Positions 29,233 to 38,166 of a stretch of 64,000 nt of DNA are shown here, in pieces. The stretch spans positions 1,736,001 to 1,800,000 of the forward strand of contig NZ_CP043575.1 of NCBI RefSeq assembly GCF_014076495.1, written 5' to 3'. Origin of the DNA: Comamonas koreensis (GTDB lineage: Bacteria > Pseudomonadota > Gammaproteobacteria > Burkholderiales > Burkholderiaceae_C). Position 1 is the first letter of the stretch. Each line of letters starts with the position of its first letter. Below the pieces are notes generated by a model. It worked only from the letters and a program-made list of their open reading frames with translations, searched no databases and was not told the origin of the DNA. The translations under genes and the position numbers were made by a program.

Positions 29233-29519
29233 TGGGGACGTTGAGCACCGCCCCGGCCCTCTCGCCGCTGGCGCAGCATCTGCTGACGGCTTTGGCGCAA
29301 GAGCAGGCCCGCACCGGGCAGGCGGTACCGCTGGTGCGCATCGCCAAGCGCCTGGATGCCCCTGCCAGCAGCCTGCTGCGCGAGCTGGCGATGCTCAACC
29401 TGCTGTTGGAGCAGGCCCAGCAGCCTGCCTGGGTGCTTGCCCAGGCGGTGGATGGGCGCTGGATGCTGGCGCTGACGGCGGCCGGCGCAGCGGCTGCGGC
29501 GCAGATCGGCGAGGCTTGA
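29232..29519 (+). CDS. Small winged-helix-like protein coupled to the YdeP-family gene
   Basis: A 95-residue protein, helical with many Leu, Ala and Gln. The region LVRIAKRLDAPASSLLRELAML looks like a helix-turn-helix, followed by a strand pair (WVLAQAVDGRWMLALT). The ATG overlaps the TGA of the upstream oxidoreductase gene (TGATG); a GTG one codon earlier is also possible. I do not recognise a named family. Tight coupling suggests it assists or senses the state of the oxidoreductase, by inference. Confidence 0.7.
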
Positions 29520-29523
29520 TCGC

Positions 29524-29545
29524 CGCCTCAGGGTTTGCTGAGGCG
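29524..29545. other. Stem-loop between convergent genes
   Basis: CGCCTCAG (29524-29531) / CTGAGGCG (29538-29545), 6-nt loop, in the 31-bp gap between the small YdeP-linked ORF and the diguanylate cyclase gene. No T-tract follows on either strand, so it may only be an RNA 3'-end stabiliser or a weak terminator. Confidence 0.5.
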
Positions 29546-29550
29546 TTGGA

Positions 29551-30576
29551 TCAAGCGGCGACCGGATGGCGGGCTTTACGCGCCTGCTTGGTCTGGTACA
29601 TGGCCAGATCGGCCTGCTGCAACGCGGTATCGGCATGGGTGCCCGGCGTGACGGCCACCAGGCCCACACTGGCGCCGGTGTAGTTCAGGCTCACGCCCTG
29701 GCCCAGGCACAGCGACTCGGCCCGGGTGCTGGCAAACAGGCGCGCCTGTGTCTCGCTCAAAGCCGGCGCAATTGGCTCATGCAGGTGGGGGCCCAGCCCG
29801 GCAAAAACGAACTCATCGCCGCCCTGGCGGGCGATCAGGTCCGAGCCGCGCATCGCCTGGCGCATCTGCTCGGACAGCAGCTGCAAGAAGCGGTCGCCCG
29901 CTTCATGGCCATAGCCGTCGTTGATGGCCTTGAAGCCATCCATGTCGATCATGCCCACGAGCACATAGCGCTCCTGGCGGCGGGCAATGGCCTGCAGCTG
30001 GTCGAGCTGCTCGATCAGTGCGCGGCGGTTGGGCAGGCCGGTCAGCGCATCGGTGCGCGCCAGGCGCTGCAGCTCTTCGTTTTGCACCTGGATCTGCACG
30101 AGCAGCTGCTCGCGCTCGACCTGCTGGCCCAGGAACTGGGCAAACAGGCGCATCACATCCCGTGTCTCGGGCAGCAGCGGTTTGCGCGATGCACTGGCGC
30201 CGCACAGGGTGCCGTAGAGCATGCCATCGGACAGGTGCACCGGCGTGCTGGCATAGGTCTGGATGCCCAGCGCCTGCGCGGCCTGCGAGTCGCCCCAGAG
30301 GTGGCTGACATCGTCGGTGTAGAGGCAGTTCTCATCGATGGCGCGTTTGCACAAGGTGTCTTCCCAAGGCACGCTCAGGTTCTCGGGAATCTGCAGGCTT
30401 TGGGTATTGCGCGCGAACAGCACCTGCTGGACACGCTGGCCCAGGTCAATGCGTGTGAGGTAGGTGGATTCCAGACTGGTGACTTTTTGCAGCATCTCCA
30501 GCAGGGGGCGCGTCAGCTCCTCCAGACTGCGAGCTTTAGCAAACGTCTGGCCCAATTGTGAAATCAAGGCATTCAT
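29551..30576 (-). CDS. GAF-GGDEF diguanylate cyclase
   Basis: A 341-residue cytosolic signalling enzyme that should make cyclic di-GMP from two GTP. Residues about 15-155 form a GAF sensor domain (LGDSQAAQALGIQTYASTPVH-type core). A short coiled-coil linker (about 152-172) leads to the GGDEF domain (about 173-335). The catalytic motif GGDEF is intact at 252-256. The allosteric I-site RxxD is intact as RGSD at 243-246, exactly five residues before it, so product inhibition is expected. No membrane segment. Its ligand is unknown. The 30577-30863 region upstream is shared with the divergent FtsX-type gene. Confidence 0.93.
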   Translation of the reverse strand: MNALISQLGQTFAKARSLEELTRPLLEMLQKVTSLESTYLTRIDLGQRVQQVLFARNTQSLQIPENLSVPWEDTLCKRAIDENCLYTDDVSHLWGDSQAAQALGIQTYASTPVHLSDGMLYGTLCGASASRKPLLPETRDVMRLFAQFLGQQVEREQLLVQIQVQNEELQRLARTDALTGLPNRRALIEQLDQLQAIARRQERYVLVGMIDMDGFKAINDGYGHEAGDRFLQLLSEQMRQAMRGSDLIARQGGDEFVFAGLGPHLHEPIAPALSETQARLFASTRAESLCLGQGVSLNYTGASVGLVAVTPGTHADTALQQADLAMYQTKQARKARHPVAA

Positions 30577-30863
30577 AGGATGGCTCGTTGGGAGATTGTT
30601 GTTTCATATCGTAACTCGCAATCGACTGCTTGGGGATGATCTCTTTCAATGGGGCCGGTAGGGTGCGTCTACAAAATCTGCTGGCACGGGTCTGCAGGGG
30701 GCAGGGTAGGTGTTGTGCCAGCGTAGGCAGTGGTGCTTCGGGCAAGCGCTTTTGCCACTTTGACTCTGCTTGCAGCATGCCCCTTGGTGGCGGTGGCGGC
30801 CGCCGGGCTGCGGGGAAATCCGGCAAGGGCTGGGGGTAAACGCGCATCAGTTATGTTTGCTGC

Positions 30864-33380
30864 ATGAAACACAACTTTTTTGCGTTGGGCTGGCGCCAAT
30901 TGCTGCGCGACTGGCGTGCCGGTGAGCTGCGGCTTTTGTTGGTTGCGGTGGCGCTGGCGGTGGCCGCGCTGACCTCGGTGAGCTTTTTCTCGGACCGCCT
31001 CCAAGCGGGGCTGCAGCGCGATGCCAGCCAGCTGCTGGGCGGCGACGTCGTGGTGGTGAGCGACAACAGCACGCCAGCGGCCTTTGCCGACAAGGCCCGG
31101 TCGCTGGGTTTGCAGGGCGTGACGACAGTCACCTTCCCGACGATGGCGCGCTCGGACGATGCCGATGGCGGTGAATCGCGCCTGGTGGGCCTCAAGGCGG
31201 TGCAGGCCGGTTATCCGCTGCGCGGCAGTCTGCGCACGGCCGCCGCTGCCGGCCAGCCCGATGCGCCGACCCGCGACATTCCAGCGCGCGGCGAAGTCTG
31301 GGTGGACCCGAGCCTGATCGAGGCGCTGGGCCTCAAGACCGGCTCGGTGCTGTGGCTGGGCGACAAGCGCTTCACCATTGGCCGCGTGCTGACGATCGAG
31401 CCGGACCGGGGCGCCGGCTTTCTGGGCTTTTCTCCGCGCGTGATGCTGGACTGGAGCGACCTGGCCGCGACCGGCCTGGTGCAGCCGGCCAGCCGCTTGC
31501 TCTACCGCTTTGCCGTCGCCGGTGAGCCCGCTGCAGCGGCGCAGTTTTTGCAATGGTCCGAGACCGAAGTGGCCCAGCCCCACAGCCATGGCGTGCGCAT
31601 CGAGTCGCTGCAAAGCGGCCGGCCCGAGATGGAGCAAACCCTCGAGCGCGCGCAGAAGTTCCTGAACCTGGTGGCCTTGCTGGCCGCGCTGCTGTCGGCG
31701 GTGGCCGTGGCCTTGGCCGCCCGCACCTTTGCCAGCGCCCACCTCAATGGCGCGGCATTGCTGCGCGTGCTGGGCCTGGCCCAGCGCGCCATTGCCGGCG
31801 CCTATGTGGTCGAGTTTGTCATCATCGGTCTGGCCGCCAGCCTGCTGGGCGTGGCGCTGGGCTATGCGATGCACTATTTGTTTGTCTGGCTGATGGCCGG
31901 CCTGCTGGCCGTCACCTTGCCCGCTGCCAGCGGCTGGCCCCTGGTGCTGGGCGTGGGCATGGGCATGACCTTGCTGCTGGCCTTTGGCCTGCCCCCTGTG
32001 CTGCAGCTGGCCCAGGTGCCGCCGCTGCGCGTGCTGCGCCGTGATCTGGGTGCGCTGCGCCCGGCCTCGGCCTCGGTGCTGCTGCTGGGGGTACTGGGCT
32101 TTGCGGCGATGCTGCTGCTGGTCAGCGGGGATGCCAAGCTTGGTGGTATTGCGGTGGGCGGTTTTGCGATGGCGATCGTGGTGTTTGGCCTCTTGAGTGC
32201 TGCGGCCATCACGCTGCTGCGGCGCATGGTCAATGAGCGCACGGCGCCGCGCTGGTTGCTGCTGGCCACGCGCCAGGTCGCCGCCCGGCCCTGGTTTGCC
32301 GTGGTGCAGGTCAGCAGCCTGGCGGTGGGCCTGATGGCGCTGGTGCTGCTGGTGCTGCTGCGCACCGACCTGATCCAGACCTGGCGCCAGACCACGCCGC
32401 CCGATGCGATGAACCGCTTTGTCATCAACATCCTGCCCGACCAGGCCGATGCCTTCCAGCAGCGCCTGCGCCAGGCCGGCATCGACAAATGGGACTGGTA
32501 CCCGATGGTTCGCGGCCGCCTCATCCAGATCAATGGCAAGGATGTGGGGCCGGGCGACTACAGCGAAGACCGCGCCAAGCGCCTGGTCGACCGCGAGTTC
32601 AATATCTCCCACAGCGATGTGCTGCAGGAGCACAACCAGATCGTGCAGGGCCAGTGGACCCCAGGCGAGGCGGGGGGCGTCAGTGTCGAAGAGGGCATTG
32701 CCCAGACGCTGGGCCTGAAGATGGGCGACCGCCTGCTGTTTGACATGGGCGGCGTGCAGCACGAGAGCACGATCACCAGCCTGCGCAAGGTGGACTGGGG
32801 CTCGATGCGCGCGAATTTCTTTGTCATGTACCCGGTCGCGCAGATGAACGATGTGGCCGTCACCTACCTGGCCGCCTACCGCGCGCCCGATACGGCGGGC
32901 TTTGACAATGGCCTGGTGCGCGAGTTTCCCAACATCACCAATGTGGACCTGCGCGCCACGGTCGCCCAGCTCCAGCAGGTGCTCAACCAGGTGATCCGCG
33001 CGGTGGAGTTCCTGTTTGGGTTTACCTTGGCCGCGGGCCTGGTGGTGCTGTTTGCCGCGATCACCGCCACGCGCGAGGAGCGCGCCCGCGAGTACGCGAT
33101 CATGCGGGCCGTGGGCGCGCGCAGCCAGTTGCTCCAGCAGGTGCAGCGCGCCGAGCTGGCCGGTGTGGGCCTGCTCGCCGGTGTGCTGGCCAGCGTGGTG
33201 GCCATGGCCATTGGCTGGGCGCTGGCCCAGTTTGTGTTTGACTTTGCCTGGGTGCCGCGCTGGTGGGTGCCGCTCGCTGGCGGCGCCTGTGGCGCCTTGC
33301 TGGCGCTGGTGGCCGGCTGGTGGGGCCTGCGCGAGGTGCTGCGCCGCCCGGTCGTCGTGACCTTGCGCGAAGCGGTGTGA
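30864..33380 (+). CDS. FtsX/MacB-type ABC transporter permease (YbbP-like)
   Basis: An 838-residue inner-membrane protein of the large YbbP-type permease class. There is one N-terminal helix (about 20-43), a periplasmic domain, an FtsX bundle (about 265-385, with LVALLAALLSAVAVALAA), central helices, a second periplasmic segment, and a C-terminal FtsX bundle (about 710-835, with EYAIMRAVGARSQLL). In E. coli ybbP sits with the ATPase gene ybbA and with tesA. Here no ATPase gene is adjacent, which is unusual. The ATG at 30864 lacks a clear Shine-Dalgarno. Substrate is unknown; lipoprotein or lipid release is a guess. Confidence 0.88.
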   Translation: MKHNFFALGWRQLLRDWRAGELRLLLVAVALAVAALTSVSFFSDRLQAGLQRDASQLLGGDVVVVSDNSTPAAFADKARSLGLQGVTTVTFPTMARSDDADGGESRLVGLKAVQAGYPLRGSLRTAAAAGQPDAPTRDIPARGEVWVDPSLIEALGLKTGSVLWLGDKRFTIGRVLTIEPDRGAGFLGFSPRVMLDWSDLAATGLVQPASRLLYRFAVAGEPAAAAQFLQWSETEVAQPHSHGVRIESLQSGRPEMEQTLERAQKFLNLVALLAALLSAVAVALAARTFASAHLNGAALLRVLGLAQRAIAGAYVVEFVIIGLAASLLGVALGYAMHYLFVWLMAGLLAVTLPAASGWPLVLGVGMGMTLLLAFGLPPVLQLAQVPPLRVLRRDLGALRPASASVLLLGVLGFAAMLLLVSGDAKLGGIAVGGFAMAIVVFGLLSAAAITLLRRMVNERTAPRWLLLATRQVAARPWFAVVQVSSLAVGLMALVLLVLLRTDLIQTWRQTTPPDAMNRFVINILPDQADAFQQRLRQAGIDKWDWYPMVRGRLIQINGKDVGPGDYSEDRAKRLVDREFNISHSDVLQEHNQIVQGQWTPGEAGGVSVEEGIAQTLGLKMGDRLLFDMGGVQHESTITSLRKVDWGSMRANFFVMYPVAQMNDVAVTYLAAYRAPDTAGFDNGLVREFPNITNVDLRATVAQLQQVLNQVIRAVEFLFGFTLAAGLVVLFAAITATREERAREYAIMRAVGARSQLLQQVQRAELAGVGLLAGVLASVVAMAIGWALAQFVFDFAWVPRWWVPLAGGACGALLALVAGWWGLREVLRRPVVVTLREAV

Positions 33381-33488
33381 ATGCCGCGCCATAGAGCGGT
33401 AATATCGCGGGTGGCAGGACCGTGGGCGCTGTGCAGGCGCAGCGCCCGCTGCCTGATCCTCTGCCCCTGCGTACCCTGAGAGCCCTCT

Positions 33489-33887
33489 ATGCACATCGAA
33501 GAAAAGCCCCCGTTTGACACCCCTTTTGACTGGATAGGCGGCGAGAGCCAGGTGCGGGCGCTGGTGGACCGCTTCTATGACCTGATGGACCTGGAGCCCG
33601 GCTACAAGGAGTTGCGTGACGCCCATGGCAGCACTTTGCAGGATGCGCGCGACAAGCTGTTCTGGTTTCTCTGCGGCTGGCTGGGCGGCCCTGACCATTA
33701 CCAGCAGCGCTTTGGCCACCCGCGCCTGCGCATGCGCCATATGCCGTTTTCGATCGGCATTCTGGAGCGCGACCAGTGGCTGGCCTGCATGGACCAGGCG
33801 ATGGGCGATGTCGGCGTCGATGAGAAACTGCGCAGCCGCCTGGGCCAGAGCTTTTTCCAGACTGCGGACTGGATGCGCAACCGCTGA
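33489..33887 (+). CDS. Group II truncated haemoglobin
   Basis: A 132-residue haem globin of the TrHbII (GlbO-like) type. Visible features are FDWIGGESQVRALVDRFYDLMD at the N-terminus, LFWFLCGWLGGPDHY, and the proximal-His segment HPRLRMRHMPFSIG, all typical for proteobacterial group II proteins. It likely binds O2 or NO in the cytosol. It follows the FtsX-type permease gene by 108 bp. An 8-bp inverted repeat GGGCGCTG/CAGCGCCC lies at 33424-33447 between them without a T-tract. Confidence 0.93.
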   Translation: MHIEEKPPFDTPFDWIGGESQVRALVDRFYDLMDLEPGYKELRDAHGSTLQDARDKLFWFLCGWLGGPDHYQQRFGHPRLRMRHMPFSIGILERDQWLACMDQAMGDVGVDEKLRSRLGQSFFQTADWMRNR

Positions 33888-34092
33888 CTCCAGCCCGAGC
33901 CGCTGGTGGGTTGCGCAGGCATTCTGTGCAGCGCCCCGTCTGCGGCGGGAGGCTTGCCGCCCATTACCTGATTTCTTGACTTCTGTCATGCACCAGGTTC
34001 GCAAAATGCAACGTCCACGCTGGTTTGCATTCCCTATGGGGGCGCCGCAGCGCTTTGGCCCATAATCAAGCCACTAAAAACGATGAGGGTGG

Positions 34093-34695
34093 ATGAGGGT
34101 TATGAATACCAATTTGATGGTGGTCTCGGCGGTGGTTGCTGCCTTGCTGGTCTGGGGCGTGCTGGTCTACAACCGCTTGATGGCCTTGCGCAACCGCACC
34201 AGCAATGCCTTGGCGCAAATCGATGTGCAGCTCAAGCGCCGCTACGACCTGGTGCCCAACCTGGTGGCGGTGGCCAAGAAATACCTGGAGCACGAGTCCC
34301 AGACCTTGGAGGCCGTGATCCGCGCGCGCGGCCAGGCGCAGGCTGCAGCCAGTGCGCTGCGCGCAGCCCCTGGTAAACCCGAGGTGGCGGACGCCATGGT
34401 GGCCGCGGAAGGGGCGCTGGGCGGTGCCCTGGGCCGCTTGATGGTGCTGACCGAGAGCTACCCGGACCTCAAGGCCGATGACACGATGCGCTCGCTCAGC
34501 GAAGAGCTGGGCAGCACCGAAAACCGCATTGGCTATGCGCGCCAGGCCTATAACGACCAGGTGCTGGCGTTCAACAACGCTTCGCGCGCCTTCCCGGCGA
34601 TTGTGGTGGCCTCGATGCTGGGCTTTCATGCGATGCCGATGCTGCAGTCCACGCAAAATGCCCAGGAGCGCGACACCGTCCGCGTGCAGTTCTGA
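34093..34695 (+). CDS. lemA: LemA family protein
   Basis: A 200-residue protein with one N-terminal transmembrane helix (about residues 8-26) and a long helical domain with the LemA signature NALAQIDVQLKRRYDLVPNLV, followed by GRLMVLTESYPDLKADD and ENRIGYARQAYND. The start is either 34093 or 34102; the ATGAGGGT sequence is repeated and each repeat supplies a GAGGG. The M48 protease gene follows 66 bp later, a pairing found in many bacteria. Function of LemA is not settled; a scaffold role with the protease is inferred. Confidence 0.92.
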   Translation: MRVMNTNLMVVSAVVAALLVWGVLVYNRLMALRNRTSNALAQIDVQLKRRYDLVPNLVAVAKKYLEHESQTLEAVIRARGQAQAAASALRAAPGKPEVADAMVAAEGALGGALGRLMVLTESYPDLKADDTMRSLSEELGSTENRIGYARQAYNDQVLAFNNASRAFPAIVVASMLGFHAMPMLQSTQNAQERDTVRVQF

Positions 34696-34761
34696 GCCGA
34701 TGAAGGCCGCAGCCCGCGACCATGGCCACGCGCTGCGCGGTGAGCCTGCAGCGGCGCAGCC

Positions 34762-35877
34762 ATGAACTTCTGGGATTTCCAAGCCAGCGCACGGCGCCGC
34801 ACCTGGGGCCTGGTGGCCGCTTTTGCGCTGCTGGTGCTGGGCATTGCGGTGGGCGTGCACCTGGTGCTGGCGCTGGTGTTCTGGACGCCGGCGCTGGTCG
34901 CAGTGCTCTTCAGCCAACTGCGGCTGGAACAGGTCGCAGTGCATTACCCGGCCGGCTTTCTGGCCACCAATATCGGCATCGTCAGCCTGATGGTGCTGGG
35001 CGGCGCCTGGATCAAGCGCAGCAATCTGCTCCAGGGCGGCCTGCACCTGGCTAGGCAGCTGGGCGCGCGCGAACTGCGCCCATCGGTGTCTCATGCCGAG
35101 CAGCAGTACCAGAACATTGTCGATGAGCTGTGCATTGCCGCCGGTGCCCAGCGGCCCCAGGCCATGGTGCTGCCACGCGACCGCTCGCTCAATGCCTTTG
35201 CCGCTGCCTGGGAGGCCGAGGATGCGGTGATCGTGGTGTCCATGGGCGCGCTGGAATACCTCAGCCGCGATGAGCTCAAGGGCGTGGTAGCGCATGAGCT
35301 GTCCCATCTGCACGAGGGCGATACGCGGCTCAACATGGAGTTGGCCGGCTATGTGTTCGGGCTGGAGATGCTGTTCAACTATGGGCGCGACTGGGTCGAG
35401 CGCGGCGTGTCGCTGTTTGGCCGGCCGCTGATGGCCGTGGGCTGGCTGGGCTGGTTGGCGGCGCAGGCGCTCAAGGCTGCCGTATCGCGCCAGCGCGAAT
35501 ACCTGGCCGATGCCCGCGCCGTGCAGTGGACCCGCAATCCCGATGGGCTGGGCCGCGTGCTGCGCAAGGCGCTGTGGCAGCAGGACTACCCGTTGCAGGC
35601 CGATGCCCTGCAGCCCCGTGGCGGCGCAGCCGGGGCCTATTCGCCGCTTGTGGAGCACATGCTGCTGCTGGAGGTGCACAGCATCGAAGAGATGCATGAC
35701 TTCTGGCACCTGGGCGGCGCGCGCTGGCTGGCCAGCCACCCCAGCCTGGAAGCGCGGATCGCCCGCATCTATGGCGAAGACGAAGCGCGCGAGGCGCTGC
35801 CGCTGCAGGACCCGGACCAGCGCTGGGTAAACCCTTTCAGCGCTCCCTTGCCGCAGGGCAAGCCCGGGGCTTCTTAA
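34762..35877 (+). CDS. M48-family zinc metalloprotease, membrane-bound
   Basis: A 371-residue HtpX-like protease. Two hydrophobic helices near the N-terminus (about 15-50 and 66-83) anchor it, and the zinc motif HELSH is at 178-182. A third ligand Glu is expected in SRQREYLADARAVQ. The C-terminal extension after about 260 is longer than in HtpX. Linked with lemA upstream, it may degrade misfolded membrane proteins; that role comes from the family. It ends 10 bp before the convergent Smr gene. Confidence 0.92.
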   Translation: MNFWDFQASARRRTWGLVAAFALLVLGIAVGVHLVLALVFWTPALVAVLFSQLRLEQVAVHYPAGFLATNIGIVSLMVLGGAWIKRSNLLQGGLHLARQLGARELRPSVSHAEQQYQNIVDELCIAAGAQRPQAMVLPRDRSLNAFAAAWEAEDAVIVVSMGALEYLSRDELKGVVAHELSHLHEGDTRLNMELAGYVFGLEMLFNYGRDWVERGVSLFGRPLMAVGWLGWLAAQALKAAVSRQREYLADARAVQWTRNPDGLGRVLRKALWQQDYPLQADALQPRGGAAGAYSPLVEHMLLLEVHSIEEMHDFWHLGGARWLASHPSLEARIARIYGEDEAREALPLQDPDQRWVNPFSAPLPQGKPGAS

Positions 35878-35887
35878 GGCCTGTCAA

Positions 35888-36706
35888 TCAGCGCTTGGGC
35901 TTGTCACTGCGGTACTGCGCCGCCCAGGATGCGACCTGCTGGGCCACCGGGTCGGGTGCCGGCACGGCCGCTGCCTGCTGGGCCAGTGCCTGCATCTGCA
36001 GCAGCGCATCGGCCACATTGACGGCGCTGGCCGCCATCGATGCGGCACGCAGCAGCACCACCAGGGCGCCGGCGCCACCATCGGCCGGGCGCGCCTGTAC
36101 AAAGGCCAGCACCTCGTTTTTCTGCACCAGCCAGCTGTGCACCCGGCCTTTGAGCACCGGCATGCGCCCGGGTGAGCCCAGGCCCTTGCCATGCACCACG
36201 CGCACGCAGCGCAGCCCCTGGCGCTGCGATTGACGGATAAAGCTGCCCAGCGCCTGACGCGCCTCGTCGGTGCGCAGGCCATGCAGGTCGATCTGGCGCT
36301 GGATGGTCCAGTGCCCGGCGCGCAGCTTGTGGACCACATCGCGGCCAATGCCCTTGCGCCGAAAGCTCAGCTGGTCGTCGGTGTCGAGCAGGGTGCTGGC
36401 GTCGAACTCATCGCTCATCGCTTCGAGCAGCACACGCTGCTCGTCGGCCCAGTGCTGCAGCGGTAGCGGGTCGGGCGGGGGCGTTTCGGCGCTGATCTGG
36501 CCGCTGCTGGGCAGCGGGCGCACGGCGCCTACGGTCTGGCGAAACAGCTGGCGGTCGCGCTCGCTCTGGCGCAGCGCCTGCTGGCGGGCGGCTTCTTGCA
36601 GCTGGCGCTGGGCTGCCTGCTCGGCCTGCAAGGCCGTCAGCGCCTTGCGCAGCTGCTTGAGCTCCCGCAGCGATGCCACGCTGCCGGTTTTGTCCTGCTT
36701 ACTCAC
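35888..36706 (-). CDS. Smr-domain protein (YdaL-like)
   Basis: A 272-residue protein. A Gln/Arg-rich coiled coil (about 12-55) leads to a C-terminal Smr domain (about 135-230) with the two signature motifs DLHG (140-143) and HGKGLGSPG (172-180). Smr domains are nucleases acting on RNA or branched DNA; activity here is inferred. It starts with GTG at 36706, overlapping the radC TGA by four bases (GTGA), so the two are translationally coupled. Confidence 0.9.
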   Translation of the reverse strand: MSKQDKTGSVASLRELKQLRKALTALQAEQAAQRQLQEAARQQALRQSERDRQLFRQTVGAVRPLPSSGQISAETPPPDPLPLQHWADEQRVLLEAMSDEFDASTLLDTDDQLSFRRKGIGRDVVHKLRAGHWTIQRQIDLHGLRTDEARQALGSFIRQSQRQGLRCVRVVHGKGLGSPGRMPVLKGRVHSWLVQKNEVLAFVQARPADGGAGALVVLLRAASMAASAVNVADALLQMQALAQQAAAVPAPDPVAQQVASWAAQYRSDKPKR

Positions 36707-37401
36707 ATCTCACCTTCCTCGGCCATCGACAGTGCTGCTCCGGGCCCAACAATAATATGGTCCAGCACACGCACATCGACCAGGGACAAGGCGGCCTGCA
36801 AGCTCTGCGTGAGTTGCTGGTCCGCCTGGCTGGGCGTGACCTGGCCGCTGGGGTGATTGTGCGCCAAGATCACCGCTGCAGCGTGGTGGTGCAGGGCCCG
36901 CACGACCACTTCGCGCGGATAGACGCTGGCCTGGCCCAGGGTGCCGCGAAACAATTCCTCCAGCGCAATCAGCTGGTGCTGGCTGTCGAGAAACAGCACG
37001 GCAAACACCTCATGGTGCTTGTGCGCCAGGTGCAACTGCACATAGGCTTTGACAGTGGAGGCACTGCCAAGCAGGCTGCGCTGCTGCAATTGCTGGGCCA
37101 TCGCGCGGCGGGCCAGCTCCAGCACCGCGATCAGCTCGGCGCGCTTGGCCGGGCCCAGGCCCTTGACCTGTGCGAGCTCGGCGCTGCTGGCCTGCAGCAG
37201 GCCGTTGATGCCGCCAAAGCTGCCTGGGGCATCGGGCTGGCGCGGGGCCAGCAGTTCAGCGGCCCATTGCAGCACGCTCTTGCCGGCCATGCCGGTGCGC
37301 AGCAAGATGGCCAGCAGCTCGGCATCGGTCAGCGCGCCGGCGCCCTTGGCGAGCAGTTTCTCGCGCGGCTGGCAGTCGGTAGGGATGTCTTTGAGGGGCA
37401 T
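36703..37401 (-). CDS. radC: RadC-family JAB-domain protein
   Basis: A 232-residue protein. An N-terminal helix-hairpin-helix-type region ([23 protein letters not shown]) is followed by a JAB/MPN-like domain with the metal motif [14 protein letters not shown] near the C-terminus and an upstream Glu. Despite its name, RadC's role in DNA repair is doubtful. AGAGGA lies just upstream of the ATG at 37401. A 37-codon ORF with its own good ribosome-binding site ends 9 bp upstream. It overlaps the Smr gene by four bases. Confidence 0.95.
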   Translation of the reverse strand: MPLKDIPTDCQPREKLLAKGAGALTDAELLAILLRTGMAGKSVLQWAAELLAPRQPDAPGSFGGINGLLQASSAELAQVKGLGPAKRAELIAVLELARRAMAQQLQQRSLLGSASTVKAYVQLHLAHKHHEVFAVLFLDSQHQLIALEELFRGTLGQASVYPREVVVRALHHHAAAVILAHNHPSGQVTPSQADQQLTQSLQAALSLVDVRVLDHIIVGPGAALSMAEEGEM

Positions 37402-37410
37402 GGCGTCCTC

Positions 37411-37524
37411 TCAGTGCAGCTGGCCCGGCAGCGGCTGGGCGCGAGACGGGCAGGGCAGGGGCCGTGCATGCCTTGCGCAAGCGCGGGCAGCGGCAGGGGC
37501 AAGGCAGCAAAGATGGGTGTTCAT
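37411..37524 (-). CDS. Possible 37-residue Cys-rich leader peptide upstream of radC
   Basis: A short ORF starting at an ATG at 37524 with AGGAG 5 nt upstream, ending with TGA 9 bp before the radC ATG. The peptide begins MNTHLCCLAP and is rich in Cys, Ala, Arg and Pro. No database family is known to me. The good start and close spacing to radC make it a candidate translated leader. It could equally be chance in GC-rich sequence. No similar short ORF precedes other genes in this window. Confidence 0.35.
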   Translation of the reverse strand: MNTHLCCLAPAAARACARHARPLPCPSRAQPLPGQLH

Positions 37525-37678
37525 AGGCACTCCTGGAGGTTCGCTGTCGGCCGGTGGCCTGGGGACCGGGCAAAACCACTGCCTGGGGCGCGGGCTCTGC
37601 CTGGGATCTTTTGATGCAGGTTGCATGCAGGGGTTTCACCCTACAACCTACAATACACCCCAGTTTATAGGGATTTGC

Positions 37679-38164
37679 ATGACTACTCCGATGGCCCCCG
37701 TGACGCCGCTGCCTGCCGATGCGCCAGTGGTACAACCCGGATCGTTTCTGACCTTGCACTACCGCCTGGCTGGCCCGGCGGGCGATGTGATCAACACCTT
37801 TGAAGGCAAACCCGCGACCCTGTCGCTGGGCATGGGTGAGCTGTCGCCGTCGGTCGAGAACCTGCTGCTGGGTCTGCCCGAGGGCACGCATGCGACCTTC
37901 CACGTTCCCGCCGGCGAAGCCTTTGGCGAGCGCAACCCGGACATGGTGCAGTGGGTGGCGCGCCGCCTGCTCAATGAGCTGGGCGATCCGATGGAGCAGT
38001 ACACCCTGGGCGATGTGGTGCAGTTCCCCACCCCCGATGGTGCCAGCACCTATGCCGGTGTGGCGATGCAGGTGCGCGACGATGGCGCAGTGCAATTTGA
38101 CTTCAACCACCCGCTGGCCAGCCAGCCGGTGACCTTTGAAGTCCAGCTGATCGGGGTGCTCTGA
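37679..38164 (+). CDS. fkpB: FKBP-type peptidyl-prolyl isomerase (SlpA/FkpB-like)
   Basis: A 161-residue cytosolic FKBP of the SlyD/SlpA subgroup. The FKBP core begins with [19 protein letters not shown] and has the insert-in-flap region ([12 protein letters not shown]), as in E. coli FkpB. Prolyl isomerase and chaperone activity are expected. It is two bases from ispH, the same pairing as in E. coli (fkpB-ispH). Upstream, 37525-37678 is non-coding, with CAATACACC and TTTATAGGGAT just before the start. Confidence 0.93.
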   Translation: MTTPMAPVTPLPADAPVVQPGSFLTLHYRLAGPAGDVINTFEGKPATLSLGMGELSPSVENLLLGLPEGTHATFHVPAGEAFGERNPDMVQWVARRLLNELGDPMEQYTLGDVVQFPTPDGASTYAGVAMQVRDDGAVQFDFNHPLASQPVTFEVQLIGVL

Positions 38165-38166
38165 GC

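Noticed and set aside
30669..34004. A minus-strand open frame of about 1100 codons opposite the FtsX-type permease and haemoglobin genes
   Set aside because: His/Gln/Arg-rich with no domain; the plus-strand genes have clear family motifs and the frame is a codon-bias artefact.
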